Source: Paraburkholderia flava | GTDB lineage: Bacteria; Pseudomonadota; Gammaproteobacteria; Burkholderiales; Burkholderiaceae | Reading direction: 5' to 3' | Assembly (NCBI RefSeq): GCF_004359985.1 | Contig: NZ_SMRO01000001.1 | Coordinates: 2,394,193 to 2,458,192, forward strand | Length of the DNA: 64,000 nt | Shown: piece after piece, positions 1 to 10,933 of the stretch | Layout of the letters: each line of letters begins with the position of its first letter | Numbering within the stretch: the stretch's first letter is position 1 | Notes under the pieces: model-generated | Database searches by the model: none | Told to the model about the DNA's origin: nothing | What the model saw: the letters and a program-made list of their open reading frames with translations, nothing else | Translations under genes and position numbers: made by a program

Positions 1-426
1 AATTCGACCACCGGTGCGGTCAATCTGCGCGCGAAGCTGCCGAATCCGCAACATCAGCTGCTGCCCGGCATGTACGTATCGCTGAAGGTCGCACTCGGTC
101 AGCAGAACAAGGTGTTCCTGATTCCGCAGGAAGCCGTGCAGCGCGATACCGTCGGCGCGTATGTGATGACCGTCGGCGCGGACGGCAAGGCCGTGCGCAA
201 GGACGTCGTCACGTCGGAAAGCTATCAGCACGACTGGATCGTCACGGGCGGCATCGCGGAAGGCGATCAGGTGATCGTGACAGGGTTGCTGGGCGCGCGC
301 GAAGGGACGCCTGTGAAGGCCAGCCCCGTGCAGGCACCGGCGGCCGGCGCACCGGCTGGCGCGAGTTCGGCGCAGGCCGGCGCCGCACCCGCGTCGGGCG
401 CTCAACCCGCTGGCAACAAGTCGTAA
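1..426 (+). CDS. RND efflux periplasmic adaptor subunit, C-terminal part (cut by window start)
   Basis: Open from the first base; the last 141 residues are visible. It reads as the end of a membrane-fusion (AcrA/MexA-type) protein: the barrel segment LPGMYVSLKVALGQQNKVFLI, then the membrane-proximal domain with the IPQEAVQRD and VTGGIAEGDQVIVTGL type motifs usual for the family, then a low-complexity Ala/Gly/Pro/Ser tail. Such adaptors link the inner-membrane pump to an outer-membrane channel. The stop lies 12 bp before the pump gene, whose ribosome-binding site AAGGAG overlaps the end of this gene, so the two are one operon. The family is clear; the drug spectrum cannot be read from the sequence. 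Confidence 0.93.
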   Translation, partial: NSTTGAVNLRAKLPNPQHQLLPGMYVSLKVALGQQNKVFLIPQEAVQRDTVGAYVMTVGADGKAVRKDVVTSESYQHDWIVTGGIAEGDQVIVTGLLGAREGTPVKASPVQAPAAGAPAGASSAQAGAAPASGAQPAGNKS

Positions 427-438
427 GGAGTTTGACTC

Positions 439-3400
439 ATGCCACGTTTCTTTATCGATCGCCCGGTCTTTGCGTGGGTGATCCCTATTCTGATCTGTCT
501 GCTAGGCGTCATTTCGCTGACGCGCATGGGGATTGCGTCGTACCCCGACATCGCGCCGCCCGAAGTGACGATCACCGCGACCTATCCGGGCGCGAATGCG
601 GCCACGATGGAATCGACGGTGACGCAGGTGATCGAGCAGCAGCTGACCGGCATCGACAACCTGCTGTACTTCAACTCGACGTCCGGCAGTAACGGCACAG
701 CGACGATCACGCTGAGCTTCGCGACCGGCACGAACCCCGACATCGCCGAAGTTCAGGTGCAGAACAAGGTCCAGCTCGCGCAGCCGCTGCTGCCGACCGA
801 AGTGACGCAGCAAGGCGTGGTGGTGGCGAAGGCGAGCCCGGACATTCTGATGTTCATCAGCTTGCAGTCCAGCAATCCGAACATCGACGCATCGCGCCTG
901 AGCGACATCGTCGCTTCGCAGATCCAGCCGGTGATCGCGCGGGTCAACGGGATCGGCAATACGTTCCAGCTGGGTTCGGAATACGCGGTGCGGATCTGGA
1001 TCGATCCGGACAAGCTGCAAGGCTACGGGCTGTCGACGACCCAGGTGCTCAACGCGGTCACGTCGCAGAATGCGCAGTTCGCGACCGGCGCGCTCGGCGC
1101 GGACCCGGCTGTGAAGGGGCAGGTGTTCACGGCAACCGTGTCCGGCGACAAGCTGTTCTCGTCGCTCGATCAGTTCAAGAACATCATTCTGGTGACGACC
1201 AACACCGGTACGGTGGTGCGCCTGAGCGACGTCGCGCGCATCACGTTCGGCGCGCAGTCGTACGGTTCGTCCGCGACGTTTAACGGCAAGGCGGCGGGTG
1301 GTATGGGTCTGTACCTGCTGCCCGGTTCGAACGCACTGTCGGTCGCGAAGGCGGTCAAGGCCGAAATGGCGGTCCTCGCGAAGGATCTGCCGGCCGGCGT
1401 GACGTGGGACGTGCCTTACGACACGACCCCGTTCATCACGGCATCGATCTCCGACGTGGTCCGCACGCTGGTCGAAGCGATTGTGCTGGTGTTCTTCGTG
1501 ATGCTGATCTTCCTGCAGAACCTCCGCGCGACGATCATTCCGACACTGGTCATTCCGGTTGCGCTGCTGGGGACGTTCATCGGGTTGAAGGCGTTGAATT
1601 TCTCGCTCAATCAGCTGACGTTGTTCGGTATGGTGCTCGCGATCGGGATTATCGTCGACGATGCGATCGTCGTGATCGAGAACGTCGAGCGAATAATGAC
1701 CGACGAGAAGCTCGATCCAAAACCGGCGACGCGCAAGGCGATGGGTCAGATCACCGGCGCCATCGTCGCGATTACCGTGGTGCTGATTGCGGTGTTCGTG
1801 CCGTCCGCGTTTCAACCGGGTGCGATCGGCATCATCTACGCGCAGTTTGCGTTGACCATCGCGATCTCGATGGGCTTCTCGGCATTCCTCGCGATGTCGT
1901 TCACGCCGTCGCTGTGTGCCGCGCTGCTGAAGCCGACACATGATCAGAAATCGAATGCCATCTACCGCTGGTTCAACAAGGCGTTCGACCGGCTGAGCAC
2001 GTCGTATTTCGGCCAGGTCGGCCGCGCGGTTCGCCACGCGCCGCGCTGGATGATCCTGTTCGCGCTGGTCGCGGTACTGACCGGGTTCCTGTTTACCCGG
2101 CTGCCGACCGCTTTCGTTCCGGACGAAGATCAGGGCTTCATGCTGGCGCTCGTCAGCTTGCCGACCGGTGCGACGCTCGAGCGCAACGACAAGGTGATGA
2201 CCGAGATCAACGACAAGCTGAAGAATAGCGACATCGGCAAGGACATTGCGGGGATCTTCAACGTCAAGGGTTTCAGCTTCGTCGGTAACAGCGAAAACGT
2301 CGGCATGGTCTTTATCAAGCTGACTGACTGGAAGGCACGCTCGAAAACGGCGATGCAGCTGATCCCGCAGGCCAATGGGATCCTGCACGGCATTACCGAT
2401 GCGCAGATCTTCGTCGTGAATCTGCCGACCATTCAGGGCTTGAGCCAGTTCGGCGGCGTCGACATGTACCTGCAGGCGCGTTCCGGGCAATCGCGGGAAG
2501 AACTGGGCAAGGCGACCGGCATGTTGCTGGGTCTCGCGAGCAAGAGCCCCGTGCTTTACGGGATCCGGCCGAACTCGTTGCCTGAGGCACCGCAGTTGCA
2601 GCTGACCGTCGATCGCGTGCAGGCGCAGTCGATGGGCCTGTCGCTGAGCGACGTATATGCCGCGATCCAGATGCAGCTCGCGCCGAACTACATCGACCAG
2701 TTCACGTACGGCGGCCGGGTGAAGCGCGTGTATGTGGAAGCCGATGCACCGTTCCGGATGGGACTCGACGCGCTGCAGCACACGTTCACGCCGACCGGTG
2801 TGACGGGCACGTCGTCGACGACCAGTTCGAGCAGCACGGTCACCGCAACCAACGCGAGCGGCTATCAGACGCCGGGCAATCCGTCGGTCAGCAACAGCGC
2901 GATCAGTCCGTACAACATGGTGCCGCTGTCGAGCGTCGTGAGGACGAACTGGAGCGTGGGTCCGCAGGCACTACCGCGTTACAACGGCTATTCGGCAATC
3001 GAGATCGTCGGCAATGCGGCGCCCGGTTACTCGACGGGCCAGGCGATGGACACGATCCAGAACATGGTCAACAAGTCGTTGCCGCCGGGTTTTGCAGCGG
3101 ACTGGACAGGACAGTCGTATCAGGAAATCCTGGCCGGGAATTCGGCGACGCTGCTGACGGTTCTGTCGATCGTGATCGTGTTCCTGTGTCTTGCCGCGCT
3201 GTACGAAAGCTGGTCGATTCCGGTTGCCGTGCTGCTGGTGGTGCCGCTGGGCTTGCTGGGCATGCTGACGTTCTGTCTGCTGTTCAACGTTCCGAACGAC
3301 ATCTACTTCAAGATCGGGATGGTGACGGTGATCGGGCTGGCGGCGAAGAACGCGATTCTGATCGTCGAGTTTGCGGTGGACGGGCAGGCTCACGGGATGA

Positions 3401-3696
3401 CGCTGTACGAGGCCACGCTGAACGCCGCGAAGCTGCGGTTGCGCCCGATTCTGATGACGTCGATGGCGTTTATTCTCGGCGTGTTCCCGCTGGTGATCTC
3501 GTCGGGTGCGGGTGCATCGTCGCGGCATGAGATCGGCACGGGCGTGATCGGCGGCATGTTGTTCGCAACCGTGTTCGGCTTGCTGCTGATTCCGGTGTTC
3601 TATGTGTCGGTGCGCCGGATGCTCGGCGACAAGCTCGACGAAGTCACGCACAAGCTGCGTCTTGCAGAAGGGCACGAAGGCGAGAGCAACGCCTGA
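439..3696 (+). CDS. RND efflux pump, inner-membrane transporter (AcrB/MexB type, HAE1 family)
   Basis: This 1085-residue proton-driven multidrug pump forms the inner-membrane trimer of a tripartite efflux system. The N-terminus MPRFFIDRPVFAWVI is the classic HAE1 start. The proton-relay motif IIVDDAIVVIENVERI, with the paired aspartates of TM4, lies near residue 405. Two RND halves with periplasmic porter domains are visible, and the second half ends in the usual GVFPLVISSGAGASSRHEIG region. It is about 40 residues longer than typical AcrB (about 1045). The excess matches a Ser/Thr/Asn-rich insert at about residues 784-828, in the second periplasmic region. No outer-membrane channel gene follows; a TetR gene does. 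Close relatives are likely BpeB/AmrB-type Burkholderia pumps, but the exact orthologue is not settled. Confidence 0.96.
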   Translation: MPRFFIDRPVFAWVIPILICLLGVISLTRMGIASYPDIAPPEVTITATYPGANAATMESTVTQVIEQQLTGIDNLLYFNSTSGSNGTATITLSFATGTNPDIAEVQVQNKVQLAQPLLPTEVTQQGVVVAKASPDILMFISLQSSNPNIDASRLSDIVASQIQPVIARVNGIGNTFQLGSEYAVRIWIDPDKLQGYGLSTTQVLNAVTSQNAQFATGALGADPAVKGQVFTATVSGDKLFSSLDQFKNIILVTTNTGTVVRLSDVARITFGAQSYGSSATFNGKAAGGMGLYLLPGSNALSVAKAVKAEMAVLAKDLPAGVTWDVPYDTTPFITASISDVVRTLVEAIVLVFFVMLIFLQNLRATIIPTLVIPVALLGTFIGLKALNFSLNQLTLFGMVLAIGIIVDDAIVVIENVERIMTDEKLDPKPATRKAMGQITGAIVAITVVLIAVFVPSAFQPGAIGIIYAQFALTIAISMGFSAFLAMSFTPSLCAALLKPTHDQKSNAIYRWFNKAFDRLSTSYFGQVGRAVRHAPRWMILFALVAVLTGFLFTRLPTAFVPDEDQGFMLALVSLPTGATLERNDKVMTEINDKLKNSDIGKDIAGIFNVKGFSFVGNSENVGMVFIKLTDWKARSKTAMQLIPQANGILHGITDAQIFVVNLPTIQGLSQFGGVDMYLQARSGQSREELGKATGMLLGLASKSPVLYGIRPNSLPEAPQLQLTVDRVQAQSMGLSLSDVYAAIQMQLAPNYIDQFTYGGRVKRVYVEADAPFRMGLDALQHTFTPTGVTGTSSTTSSSSTVTATNASGYQTPGNPSVSNSAISPYNMVPLSSVVRTNWSVGPQALPRYNGYSAIEIVGNAAPGYSTGQAMDTIQNMVNKSLPPGFAADWTGQSYQEILAGNSATLLTVLSIVIVFLCLAALYESWSIPVAVLLVVPLGLLGMLTFCLLFNVPNDIYFKIGMVTVIGLAAKNAILIVEFAVDGQAHGMTLYEATLNAAKLRLRPILMTSMAFILGVFPLVISSGAGASSRHEIGTGVIGGMLFATVFGLLLIPVFYVSVRRMLGDKLDEVTHKLRLAEGHEGESNA

Positions 3697-3832
3697 CGAA
3701 GTTCGCTGCGCCGGTAGCGGCGCGTTCGCGAGCGTATGAGCCGGACCATCGGTTCCATCGCGCGACGAATGCGCCGCTCAACCTGTTTCAGCGCCATCCC
3801 GGCGCGCACTACTGTTCGGCAGGGCTCCGGGC

Positions 3833-4477
3833 ATGAAACGAACCAGAAAACATGCGCTCGATACGCGAGCGCACATTTTGGACGCCGCCGAACACGTCTT
3901 TATCCAGCATGGTCTGTCGCGTGCATCGCTGTCGGATGTCGCTGACGCAGCGGGTGTTACCCGCGGTGCCGTGTACGGACACTTCAGAAACAAGCTGGCG
4001 GTATTCGAGGCGCTGTTCAGCGACGCGTCGTTGCCGGTGGATCCGTTTATCGTCGAGAGCGGCGGATGGGGCGACGATCCGCTCGGGCAACTTCAGCGAA
4101 ACCTCGTTGCACTACTCACGCAGGTGTTGTCCACCGGCTCCGCGCGACGCCTCTATACGATCCTGCTGTCGCGCTGCGAACTGTCGGTCGAGACCGAGGT
4201 GTTCTGGCACAGGATGGACAGCAGCCGACGTCACGCCGAAACGCAGATAGAACACGCGCTGCGTGCGGCGATGTCGCGCAACCAGTTGCGTCCCGATCTG
4301 GATGCGCAGCGTGCCGCGGCAATCATTCACTCAGGTCTCACCGGCTTCTTCCTCAGAAGCCTGCGCGAACCGCTTCCTTTGCAGCCGGATGTCGAGGCGC
4401 TGCGGGTCGTTTTCTCGATCATTCAGGGCATTGGGTTGGGGCCGCTGGGTGAGTCGCATCCTTTGCGCCGCAATTAA
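3833..4477 (+). CDS. TetR/AcrR-family repressor, probably of the upstream efflux operon
   Basis: A 214-residue protein with an N-terminal TetR helix-turn-helix (ILDAAEHVFIQHG, then SLSDVADAAGVTRGAVYGHF at about residues 16-52) and a longer C-terminal ligand domain of the AcrR/TtgR/MexZ class. It lies 136 bp downstream of the pump on the same strand, whereas efflux repressors of this class are more often divergent from the adaptor gene. The likely role is ligand-released repression of the efflux operon. That is inferred from proximity and family, because the operon promoter lies outside the window. Confidence 0.88.
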   Translation: MKRTRKHALDTRAHILDAAEHVFIQHGLSRASLSDVADAAGVTRGAVYGHFRNKLAVFEALFSDASLPVDPFIVESGGWGDDPLGQLQRNLVALLTQVLSTGSARRLYTILLSRCELSVETEVFWHRMDSSRRHAETQIEHALRAAMSRNQLRPDLDAQRAAAIIHSGLTGFFLRSLREPLPLQPDVEALRVVFSIIQGIGLGPLGESHPLRRN

Positions 4478-5740
4478 TCCTGCGATTACGGCGTAGTGTC
4501 TGCTCGTGGTGGAGCGGTGCGCATGGCCGCTCGCAATCGGCCATGCGGCAATCAGATCCGAACGCATTCCCAGCGCCAGCCGCGCCTTCCCCAAGCCTTT
4601 CATTACCGATGTTCGCCCCGCTTTTAATGCAATGGGAAATAGCCGTTTGCACCGAAATCGGGCAGAAATAACAGTCTCGGTCTGCTGGATATCTGTGTGC
4701 GCAATGCAAGAAAGTATCTGTCAGCATGCCGTTATTGAATAAAAAAATCCTTATAGGAATTCATAATTTCTTCTCGCCCGGTCAATGACACTCATATGAA
4801 TTCCCATGTCATTTCAAGGTGAACGGGCTTTGCAATCGTGACATTTCCGTCTGACGGCTTTCGATCGAAGGCCTTTACCGGCCATCGCGAACGGGAATTT
4901 TCCGCGGTACCGACACCGCCTTGAAAGCCGCATGTAGCCTGAGTCTGAGCGAATAGACACTTCCACCGTGTGGAATGAGAAGCACTGCTAGATGAAACGC
5001 GAGGCTCCCGCCGTGGAATATCCTGTGCACGCATCAATGGTCGAATTGTTAAATTTGGCAATGCCACATTATTAAAAATAACTCTAAGTGGACAAATAAA
5101 AATTCATATGAGAAAGTTGCGCCGAGCACTGAAATTACTATTCGTTACATTGAACGATGACAAGAAATGCGGGCCAACGGAATTACTCTAATGGTCGTCG
5201 TCCCAAATAGTGCTCGAATACGCTGTCGAGTGAAATGCGGCGCGGACCGCGTCGCATCGATCATTTACCCGGCCGTATGCGAGGAAGCGGCAGTTTACTG
5301 AGGGGGTTCGGTAACCATGAGCATTCCAGATATAAAAGCGCTGGGCGCAAGCCCGGTACAAGAAAGGTCTCATCCAGGCGAGCTGTCTGTGCCTCGTCAC
5401 ACTGTTCCCGTCTTTCTACGGCATCTCTTCGGACCTTCCTGAAACGCCGGCCCGCACACCGTCTGTGCGGTCAGGTCGTATGAAAACGCAAGCCGTCTAG
5501 CCGCGTTCACGGGTCGTTTGCCCGCGTGAATTCTTCCTCCTGCCAGGGGGACGGGATTCGCTCGCGCTAAAGATCCGTCATCGAGGCCGGACGCGGACGT
5601 GCAAATTCCGGCGCTGAAAGCAGTAGCACCCGCAACTCGAACCTTTGTTCACTACATGTAGTGATCCTAAATAAAGGTCGAGTGACTGCGCTCGTCTCTA
5701 TGTAACTCGCATCAATCCATTTACTTTCTGAGGACATGAA
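4478..5740. other. Long gene-free region upstream of the trimeric autotransporter
   Basis: About 1.26 kb without a convincing gene. The part from roughly 4640 to 5170 is clearly richer in A+T than its neighbours, with several A-tracts near 4740 and 5070-5105. No tRNA or ribosomal RNA shape was recognised. A 41-codon reading frame starts at 5317 after a G-rich stretch but has no further support. The downstream end holds the palindrome at 5649-5664 and the start region of the autotransporter gene. A promoter region under silencing-type or transcription-factor control is plausible. It could also be remnant DNA from an older insertion. Confidence 0.5.
5649..5664. promoter_or_regulatory. 16-bp perfect palindrome upstream of the autotransporter
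   Basis: TCACTACATGTAGTGA is a perfect 16-bp palindrome ending 76 bp before the autotransporter start. Outer bases (CCTTT at 5642 and AAAGG at 5674) extend the dyad with a gap. It looks like an operator for a dimeric regulator; a hairpin in the 5' leader is the alternative. Nothing links it to a known regulator. Confidence 0.5.
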
Positions 5741-8700
5741 ATGAACAAGGCATATCGGACTATCTGGAACAAGGCATTGGGCGCGTTTGTCGCAGCGTCG
5801 GAACTCGACCGATCGTGCGGCAAGGGCAGGTCGGGAGCGAGCGCCGCCGTCTGCGACGGACGCAGCGCTGCATCGCTGCATGGTTCCCGTCCGCGCGTTC
5901 TGGCTGCGTTGTTGCTGGCCGGCATGGGTGGATGGGGCGCCCAGGCGCAGGCGCAGGTGAGCTGCGCCGGGTCGCCGTTCAACGCCTACAACGGTAGTTC
6001 GTCATGCGTGGGCTTTCAGTCCACCGCCGGCAATGCCGGCGACACTGCGCTGGGTGGGAGTGCAACCGCATCGGGAGGTGACTCCACTGCAGTGGGTGTC
6101 GGCGCGACGTCGGTGGGCGCGGCGGCTGTGGCTGTCGGGAACGGCGCCGTGTCGAACGGCAAGGATTCGATTGCGCTGGGCATTTCCAATGTCGCGTCGG
6201 GCGATGCATCGATCGCGATCGGTTATATCAGCGCCACCAATGGCCTGAATGCGATGGCGATCGGCTACGACGCGAGAGCGACCGGCACGAACGCGTTTGC
6301 GCTCGGCCAGGCCGCCCAGGCATTGACCTCTGCGTCGATTGCGTTTGGTACCAACTCCGTTGGCAACGGAGCGAACGCGTTCGCCGCAGGCATAGGGGCG
6401 CAGGCGCTGGGGCAGAACACAACAGCAATCGGCGTTAACGCGACGGCCAGCACGGTCGATGGGCCCGCCGTCGCGCTCGGCGGTGGAGCCAAGGCCGTCG
6501 TCACAGGCGCAGGCGGTTCACCGATCGCCATCGGCGCGAATGCCCAGGCAGTCGGCGCGTCGGGCGCCGTCCTTCCGGACGGCACGACGGCGACGACATT
6601 CGAAGCCGTTGCACTGGGTAACGGTACGACTGCCGCTGGCATGCAAAGCGTGGCGATCGGCAATGCAGCCATCGGCACGGGAGTCTGGAGTACGGCCGTG
6701 GGATCGAGGGCCAAGGCATCGGGCGCGCAATCCACGGCCATCGGTATGCTGGCGCAGGCCACGGGTGTCAATTCGACAGCATTGGGTATGGGTGGCACCA
6801 CCGTCGCGACAGCGGTGCAGGCCTCCGGCGTAGGCGCTGTCGCGTTGGGTGGCAACGGCACGGCCGGCGCCGTTGCATCGGGTAACAACGCGATCGCTGT
6901 CGGCGGGCAGTCTCAGGCGACGAACGACAGCGCCGTCGCGCTGGGTAACCTGAGCACAGCGAACAGTCTGCTGGCCACGGCGTTGGGTGCTTCGTCGACG
7001 GCGACGGGCAACGCTTCAGTTGCGATCGGCGATGTGGCGGTCGCTAACGGCACGCATGCGATGGCTGTCGGTTTCTCGGCGAGTGCGACCGATCTGAATG
7101 CGATCGCGATGGGTGGGGCGGCCAATGCCGTGGGGGCGTCGTCGATTGCGTTCGGCGTCAACTCCATCGCGAACGGCGTCAATGCCTTCGCGATGGGCAC
7201 CACGGCAGTCGCGAATGCCACCAACGCGGTCGCGGTGGGCAATGGCGCGAATGCGCTCGCGGCATCGACGGTTGCGATCGGCGACACAAGCTCTGTCGCC
7301 GCCGCTGCCGGCGCGGGTTCGATTGCGGGCGGACAAAACTCGAAGGTACTCGGCGGGACGGGAGCCGTCGCGTTGGGTCAGGCTCAGACCGCGACCGGCA
7401 ACGGCGCGGTCGCGCTCGGCGATCCGAATAGCGCGAACGGTAACGGTGCGATCGCGGTGGGGGCGGACAACACGGCGACCGGCCAGGGCGCGATTGCGCA
7501 AGGCAACGGCAACACCGCGAACGGTCAGGGTGCGGTCGCGCTGGGCAATGCGAGCAACGCCACCGGTGCGAGCGCGCTTGCATTCGGCGATACGGCGGTG
7601 GCGAACCAGGCGGATGCAATCGCGCTAGGCGCGGGCGCGTCGGCCAGCAACGCCGGCGCGGTCGCGTTGGGCACGGGCAGCACGACGGCGGCGGCCGTGC
7701 CTACGCCCACGGTTACGGTGGGCGGTGTCACGAGTCCGGTGCAGGGCACGACGCCGGCCAGTACCGTGAGCATCGGCTCGCCCGGCAACGAACGCACGCT
7801 CACCAACCTCGCCGCGGGCCGCGTGAACGCAACCAGCACGGATGCGGTGAACGGCAGCGAACTGTATGCGACGAACCAGGCCGTCGGCAATCTGACGACC
7901 GGCACTGTCGGTCCGTTTGTTTCGAACAACTCAGTGACGGCGGTGCAGCCGGTTTCGTCGGGTGCGAATGCCGCTGCCGGCGGTTTCGGTGCAACGGCCA
8001 CGGGTGCGGCTTCGGTGGTGCTTGGCAATCAGTCGACGGACAACGGCGTCGCGAACTCGACGGTGCTCGGTCAGGGCGCGAGTATCGCGGCCGGCGTGAC
8101 GGGTTCCAACGTGGCGTTGGGTCAGGGGGCGACGGTGGCCGCTGCCGCGGTTCCGACGCTGACCGGCACGGTCAACGGCGCGACGTTCAACTACGCAGGC
8201 GGTACGCCTGCCGGCGTCGTCAGCGTCGGCACGGCGACCGCGACGCGCCAGATCACGAACGTATCGGCTGGCCAGATCAGTGGGACCAGCACCGATGCGG
8301 TGAACGGTTCGCAACTGTTCGCAACCGATCAGGCGATCAACAATCTCGCGTCCACCGTGACGGCCAGCGCGACGCACTACTACAGCGTCAACGACGGCGG
8401 CACGCAGGGCGGCAACTTCAACAACAACGGCGCGACCGGCGTCAACTCGCTCGCGGCAGGCGTGGGTGCGACGGCGAGCGGCGTGAGCAGCTACGCGGGC
8501 GGCAACGCGGCAACGGCGGCGGCGGACAACGCACTCGCAATCGGCGCTCAGGCGAACGTGTCGGTGGCCGGCGGCGTCGCGCTCGGCTCGGGCTCGGTGT
8601 CGGACCGCGCGGTGCTCTCCGGTGTCGGCTCGATCGCGAACGGTACCCACTCGATTCCGTTCAACACGTCGGATGAAACCTTGCTCGGCGCCGTGTCGCT

Positions 8701-10030
8701 CGGCAGCGCGACCGGCAACACGTATCGCCAGTTGACGAACGTCGCCGACGGCACACAGGCACACGATGCGGTCACCATCCGGCAGCTCGCGGGTGCGCTG
8801 TCGTCGTTCGCCGTCACCGGTCAGCTGTATTTCCATGCGAACTCGACGGCGGCGGATTCGCTTGCGGTCGGTTCTCAATCGATCGCCGTCGGACCGACGA
8901 CGGTCGTCAACGGCGATAACGGTGTGGGTATCGGCAACGGCGCGGTCGTCGATGCGACGGCACCTGGTGGCGTCGCGATCGGCGAAAGCTCGAGCGCGGC
9001 GCAGGCGGATGCGATTGCGCTCGGCAGCGGTTCGACAGCAAGCGGTGCGCAGTCGATCGCCCAGGGCGCAAACGCGAGCGCGGCGAACGCGGGCGGCATC
9101 GCGATCGGTTCGGGTTCGCGCAGCAGCGCGATCGACGGCATGGCGCTCGGCGCCGGCGCGACCGCCTCGATGGCGAACAGCGTGGCACTCGGTGCGGGAT
9201 CGGTGACGACGGTCGGCGCGTTGAGCAACTACATCGCGTACGGGTTGAGCAGTCCGCAATCGTCCGCGGGCGAAGTCAACATCGGCAACCGGCAGATTAC
9301 CGGCGTCGCGGCGGGCAAGGCGGGCACCGATGCGGTGAACGTGTCGCAGCTCGATGCGGTGAATCAGCAACTGCTCACGTTGATCAACCAGAACAACGCC
9401 GGTGGCGGTTTTACGTCCACTCCGGGAACCACGACGTCACCGTCGTCCACTGGATCGAATTCGTCGGCGGGCGGGCTCGGTGCTGTTGCATCCGGCTCCA
9501 GCAGCTCGGCCGTGGGCAACGGTTCGACGGCGTCGGGTAACGGGTCGACTGCGATCGGTGCGGGGTCTTCGTCGAGCGGCAACAACTCGGTGGCGCTCGG
9601 CGCGGGCAGCAGCGATGCGGGACGCAGCAACGTCGTGTCGGTGGGGTCGAGCGATTCGGCGCGGCAGATCATCAACGTGCAGGCCGGCACGGCCCCGACC
9701 GATGCAGTCAACGTCCAGCAACTGAACAACGCGCTCTCGCAGGCGAACGCGTACACCGATGCACGCGTGAACCAGTTGCAGGACGGCATCAATTCGACTG
9801 CACGCAACGCGTACTCGGGCGTCGCCGCCGCGACGGCACTGACGATGATTCCGGAAGTCGACAAGGACAAGACGGTGTCGTTCGGCATCGGCACCGCCGG
9901 GTTCAGAGGCTATCAGGCGGTCGCACTCGGCGGCACCGCGCGGTTGACCGAGAACATCAAGATGAAGGCCGGTGTCGGCATGAGCCCTGGAGGCACCACG
10001 GTCGGTGTCGGTGCGGCGATGCAATGGTAA
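5741..10030 (+). CDS. Trimeric autotransporter adhesin (YadA/Hia-like, type Vc)
   Basis: A 1429-residue surface adhesin that should form a homotrimer, with its C-terminal barrel in the outer membrane and its head exposed. The N-terminus [20 protein letters not shown] is a typical extended signal peptide region, followed by a hydrophobic core and likely cleavage near residue 70 (GAQAQAQ). The head is a very long array of about 14-residue YadA head repeats (variants of SxAIGxxAxAxGxxAxAxG). Neck/stalk motifs of the [13 protein letters not shown] type occur near residues 699, 852, 1196 and 1320. The last 65 or so residues (from [20 protein letters not shown] to GVGAAMQW) are the YadA anchor. AGGA sits 6 bp before the ATG. 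An OmpA-like lipoprotein follows, a pairing seen with Burkholderia adhesins. The role is probably attachment to host surfaces or biofilm; the receptor is unknown. Confidence 0.95.
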   Translation: MNKAYRTIWNKALGAFVAASELDRSCGKGRSGASAAVCDGRSAASLHGSRPRVLAALLLAGMGGWGAQAQAQVSCAGSPFNAYNGSSSCVGFQSTAGNAGDTALGGSATASGGDSTAVGVGATSVGAAAVAVGNGAVSNGKDSIALGISNVASGDASIAIGYISATNGLNAMAIGYDARATGTNAFALGQAAQALTSASIAFGTNSVGNGANAFAAGIGAQALGQNTTAIGVNATASTVDGPAVALGGGAKAVVTGAGGSPIAIGANAQAVGASGAVLPDGTTATTFEAVALGNGTTAAGMQSVAIGNAAIGTGVWSTAVGSRAKASGAQSTAIGMLAQATGVNSTALGMGGTTVATAVQASGVGAVALGGNGTAGAVASGNNAIAVGGQSQATNDSAVALGNLSTANSLLATALGASSTATGNASVAIGDVAVANGTHAMAVGFSASATDLNAIAMGGAANAVGASSIAFGVNSIANGVNAFAMGTTAVANATNAVAVGNGANALAASTVAIGDTSSVAAAAGAGSIAGGQNSKVLGGTGAVALGQAQTATGNGAVALGDPNSANGNGAIAVGADNTATGQGAIAQGNGNTANGQGAVALGNASNATGASALAFGDTAVANQADAIALGAGASASNAGAVALGTGSTTAAAVPTPTVTVGGVTSPVQGTTPASTVSIGSPGNERTLTNLAAGRVNATSTDAVNGSELYATNQAVGNLTTGTVGPFVSNNSVTAVQPVSSGANAAAGGFGATATGAASVVLGNQSTDNGVANSTVLGQGASIAAGVTGSNVALGQGATVAAAAVPTLTGTVNGATFNYAGGTPAGVVSVGTATATRQITNVSAGQISGTSTDAVNGSQLFATDQAINNLASTVTASATHYYSVNDGGTQGGNFNNNGATGVNSLAAGVGATASGVSSYAGGNAATAAADNALAIGAQANVSVAGGVALGSGSVSDRAVLSGVGSIANGTHSIPFNTSDETLLGAVSLGSATGNTYRQLTNVADGTQAHDAVTIRQLAGALSSFAVTGQLYFHANSTAADSLAVGSQSIAVGPTTVVNGDNGVGIGNGAVVDATAPGGVAIGESSSAAQADAIALGSGSTASGAQSIAQGANASAANAGGIAIGSGSRSSAIDGMALGAGATASMANSVALGAGSVTTVGALSNYIAYGLSSPQSSAGEVNIGNRQITGVAAGKAGTDAVNVSQLDAVNQQLLTLINQNNAGGGFTSTPGTTTSPSSTGSNSSAGGLGAVASGSSSSAVGNGSTASGNGSTAIGAGSSSSGNNSVALGAGSSDAGRSNVVSVGSSDSARQIINVQAGTAPTDAVNVQQLNNALSQANAYTDARVNQLQDGINSTARNAYSGVAAATALTMIPEVDKDKTVSFGIGTAGFRGYQAVALGGTARLTENIKMKAGVGMSPGGTTVGVGAAMQW

Positions 10031-10099
10031 ATCGCGTGGATAGCGCGACGCTGGTTCGCCGCGCATCTCGCGTCGTCAACAAATTCTTTGGAGCACAGA

Positions 10100-10825
10100 A
10101 TGAAACGAGTTATTTTTGCAAGCCTGTTTTCGGGAGCGGTGCTGGCCGTTACCGGCTGTTCGACGTCGTCCGGGCCGACCTACAACGCCTATTCGGTCGA
10201 TATGGTCAACGGTGTTCAGATCTACAAGGTCGAGTGCGGAGGGCTGCTCGAAAGCGCGGCGACCTGCATGAAGGTCGCTGAACGCATCTGCGGCGACAAA
10301 GCCGTGCGGTCGATTGAAAAAACCGACCGCGTGCGCGCTGCCGATGACAACCGTCGCGATCCTCGCAGCATGTTGTTCGCGTGCGGCGCGAGTGCGGTCA
10401 GCACCCCGCCGGTCGAGAAACCGGAGCATGCGGACAAGACCGTCGAGAGCTTCACGCTGCAAAGCGATGCGCTGTTTCCGTTCGATAAATCGAGCACAGA
10501 GTCGATGCTGCCCGCCGGAAAAACCGAACTCGACCGGATTGCGAAACGCATCCGTCAGCACGACGGCGTGACGGGTATCGATGTCGTCGGCCATACCGAC
10601 AGACTCGGGCCGGCATCGATCAATGGACCGTTGTCGGTAGCGCGGGCCAACACGGTGCGTGGGTATCTGATCGATCGCGGGCTCGACGGCAATGTGATTC
10701 ATGCGACGGGTGTGGGCTCCAGCGAACCGCGATCGAACTGTCCGGAAGGTGGCGAGTCGCGCGAGTTGATCGCGTGTCTGCAACCGGATCGGTATGTGTC
10801 GATCACGGTGCAAGGGCGGAAGTGA
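10100..10825 (+). CDS. OmpA-family outer-membrane lipoprotein
   Basis: A 241-residue protein. The start ATG at 10100 is preceded by GGAG with 6-bp spacing, which is better than a TTG four codons upstream. The signal peptide ends in a lipobox (AVTGC, Cys20). The C-terminal half is an OmpA/MotB peptidoglycan-binding domain: FPFDKSSTESMLPAGKTEL, then VVGHTDRLG, then LSVARANTVRGYL. It should be lipid-anchored and bind peptidoglycan from the periplasm. It lies 69 bp after the trimeric autotransporter, so the two are probably co-transcribed. A role in anchoring or assembly of the adhesin is inferred from this linkage only. Confidence 0.9.
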   Translation: MKRVIFASLFSGAVLAVTGCSTSSGPTYNAYSVDMVNGVQIYKVECGGLLESAATCMKVAERICGDKAVRSIEKTDRVRAADDNRRDPRSMLFACGASAVSTPPVEKPEHADKTVESFTLQSDALFPFDKSSTESMLPAGKTELDRIAKRIRQHDGVTGIDVVGHTDRLGPASINGPLSVARANTVRGYLIDRGLDGNVIHATGVGSSEPRSNCPEGGESRELIACLQPDRYVSITVQGRK

Positions 10826-10933
10826 TGTGAGTGTGCGGCCCGGCGTCGACGAGGTTCGAGGGCTTAAACCGGCGTCGGGCTGCACGTGCGTTGATTTGAA
10901 TCTCGCGACGATTCGCCGCCGCGTTTGTCACGC

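Noticed and set aside
502..2781. A 759-codon reading frame on the minus strand inside the RND pump gene
   Set aside because: It is an Arg/His-rich shadow of the GC-rich pump gene with no recognisable domain; the plus-strand protein is a clear RND transporter.
5317..5442. A 41-codon frame (MSIPDIKALG...) after a G-rich stretch, upstream of the adhesin
   Set aside because: It is short, with only a weak ribosome-binding site and no recognised relative; it may be worth checking against transcript data.
7931..9370. A 479-codon minus-strand frame in the adhesin gene
   Set aside because: It comes from the repeat structure of the adhesin read backwards; no domain is visible.
6060..9640. Apparent short tandem repeats at DNA level
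   Set aside because: They encode the degenerate head repeats of the trimeric autotransporter and are not a CRISPR array or satellite; unit sequence and spacing vary.
10848..10885. Imperfect GC-rich dyad after the OmpA-like gene
   Set aside because: Only 5-6 bp pair and no T-run follows.
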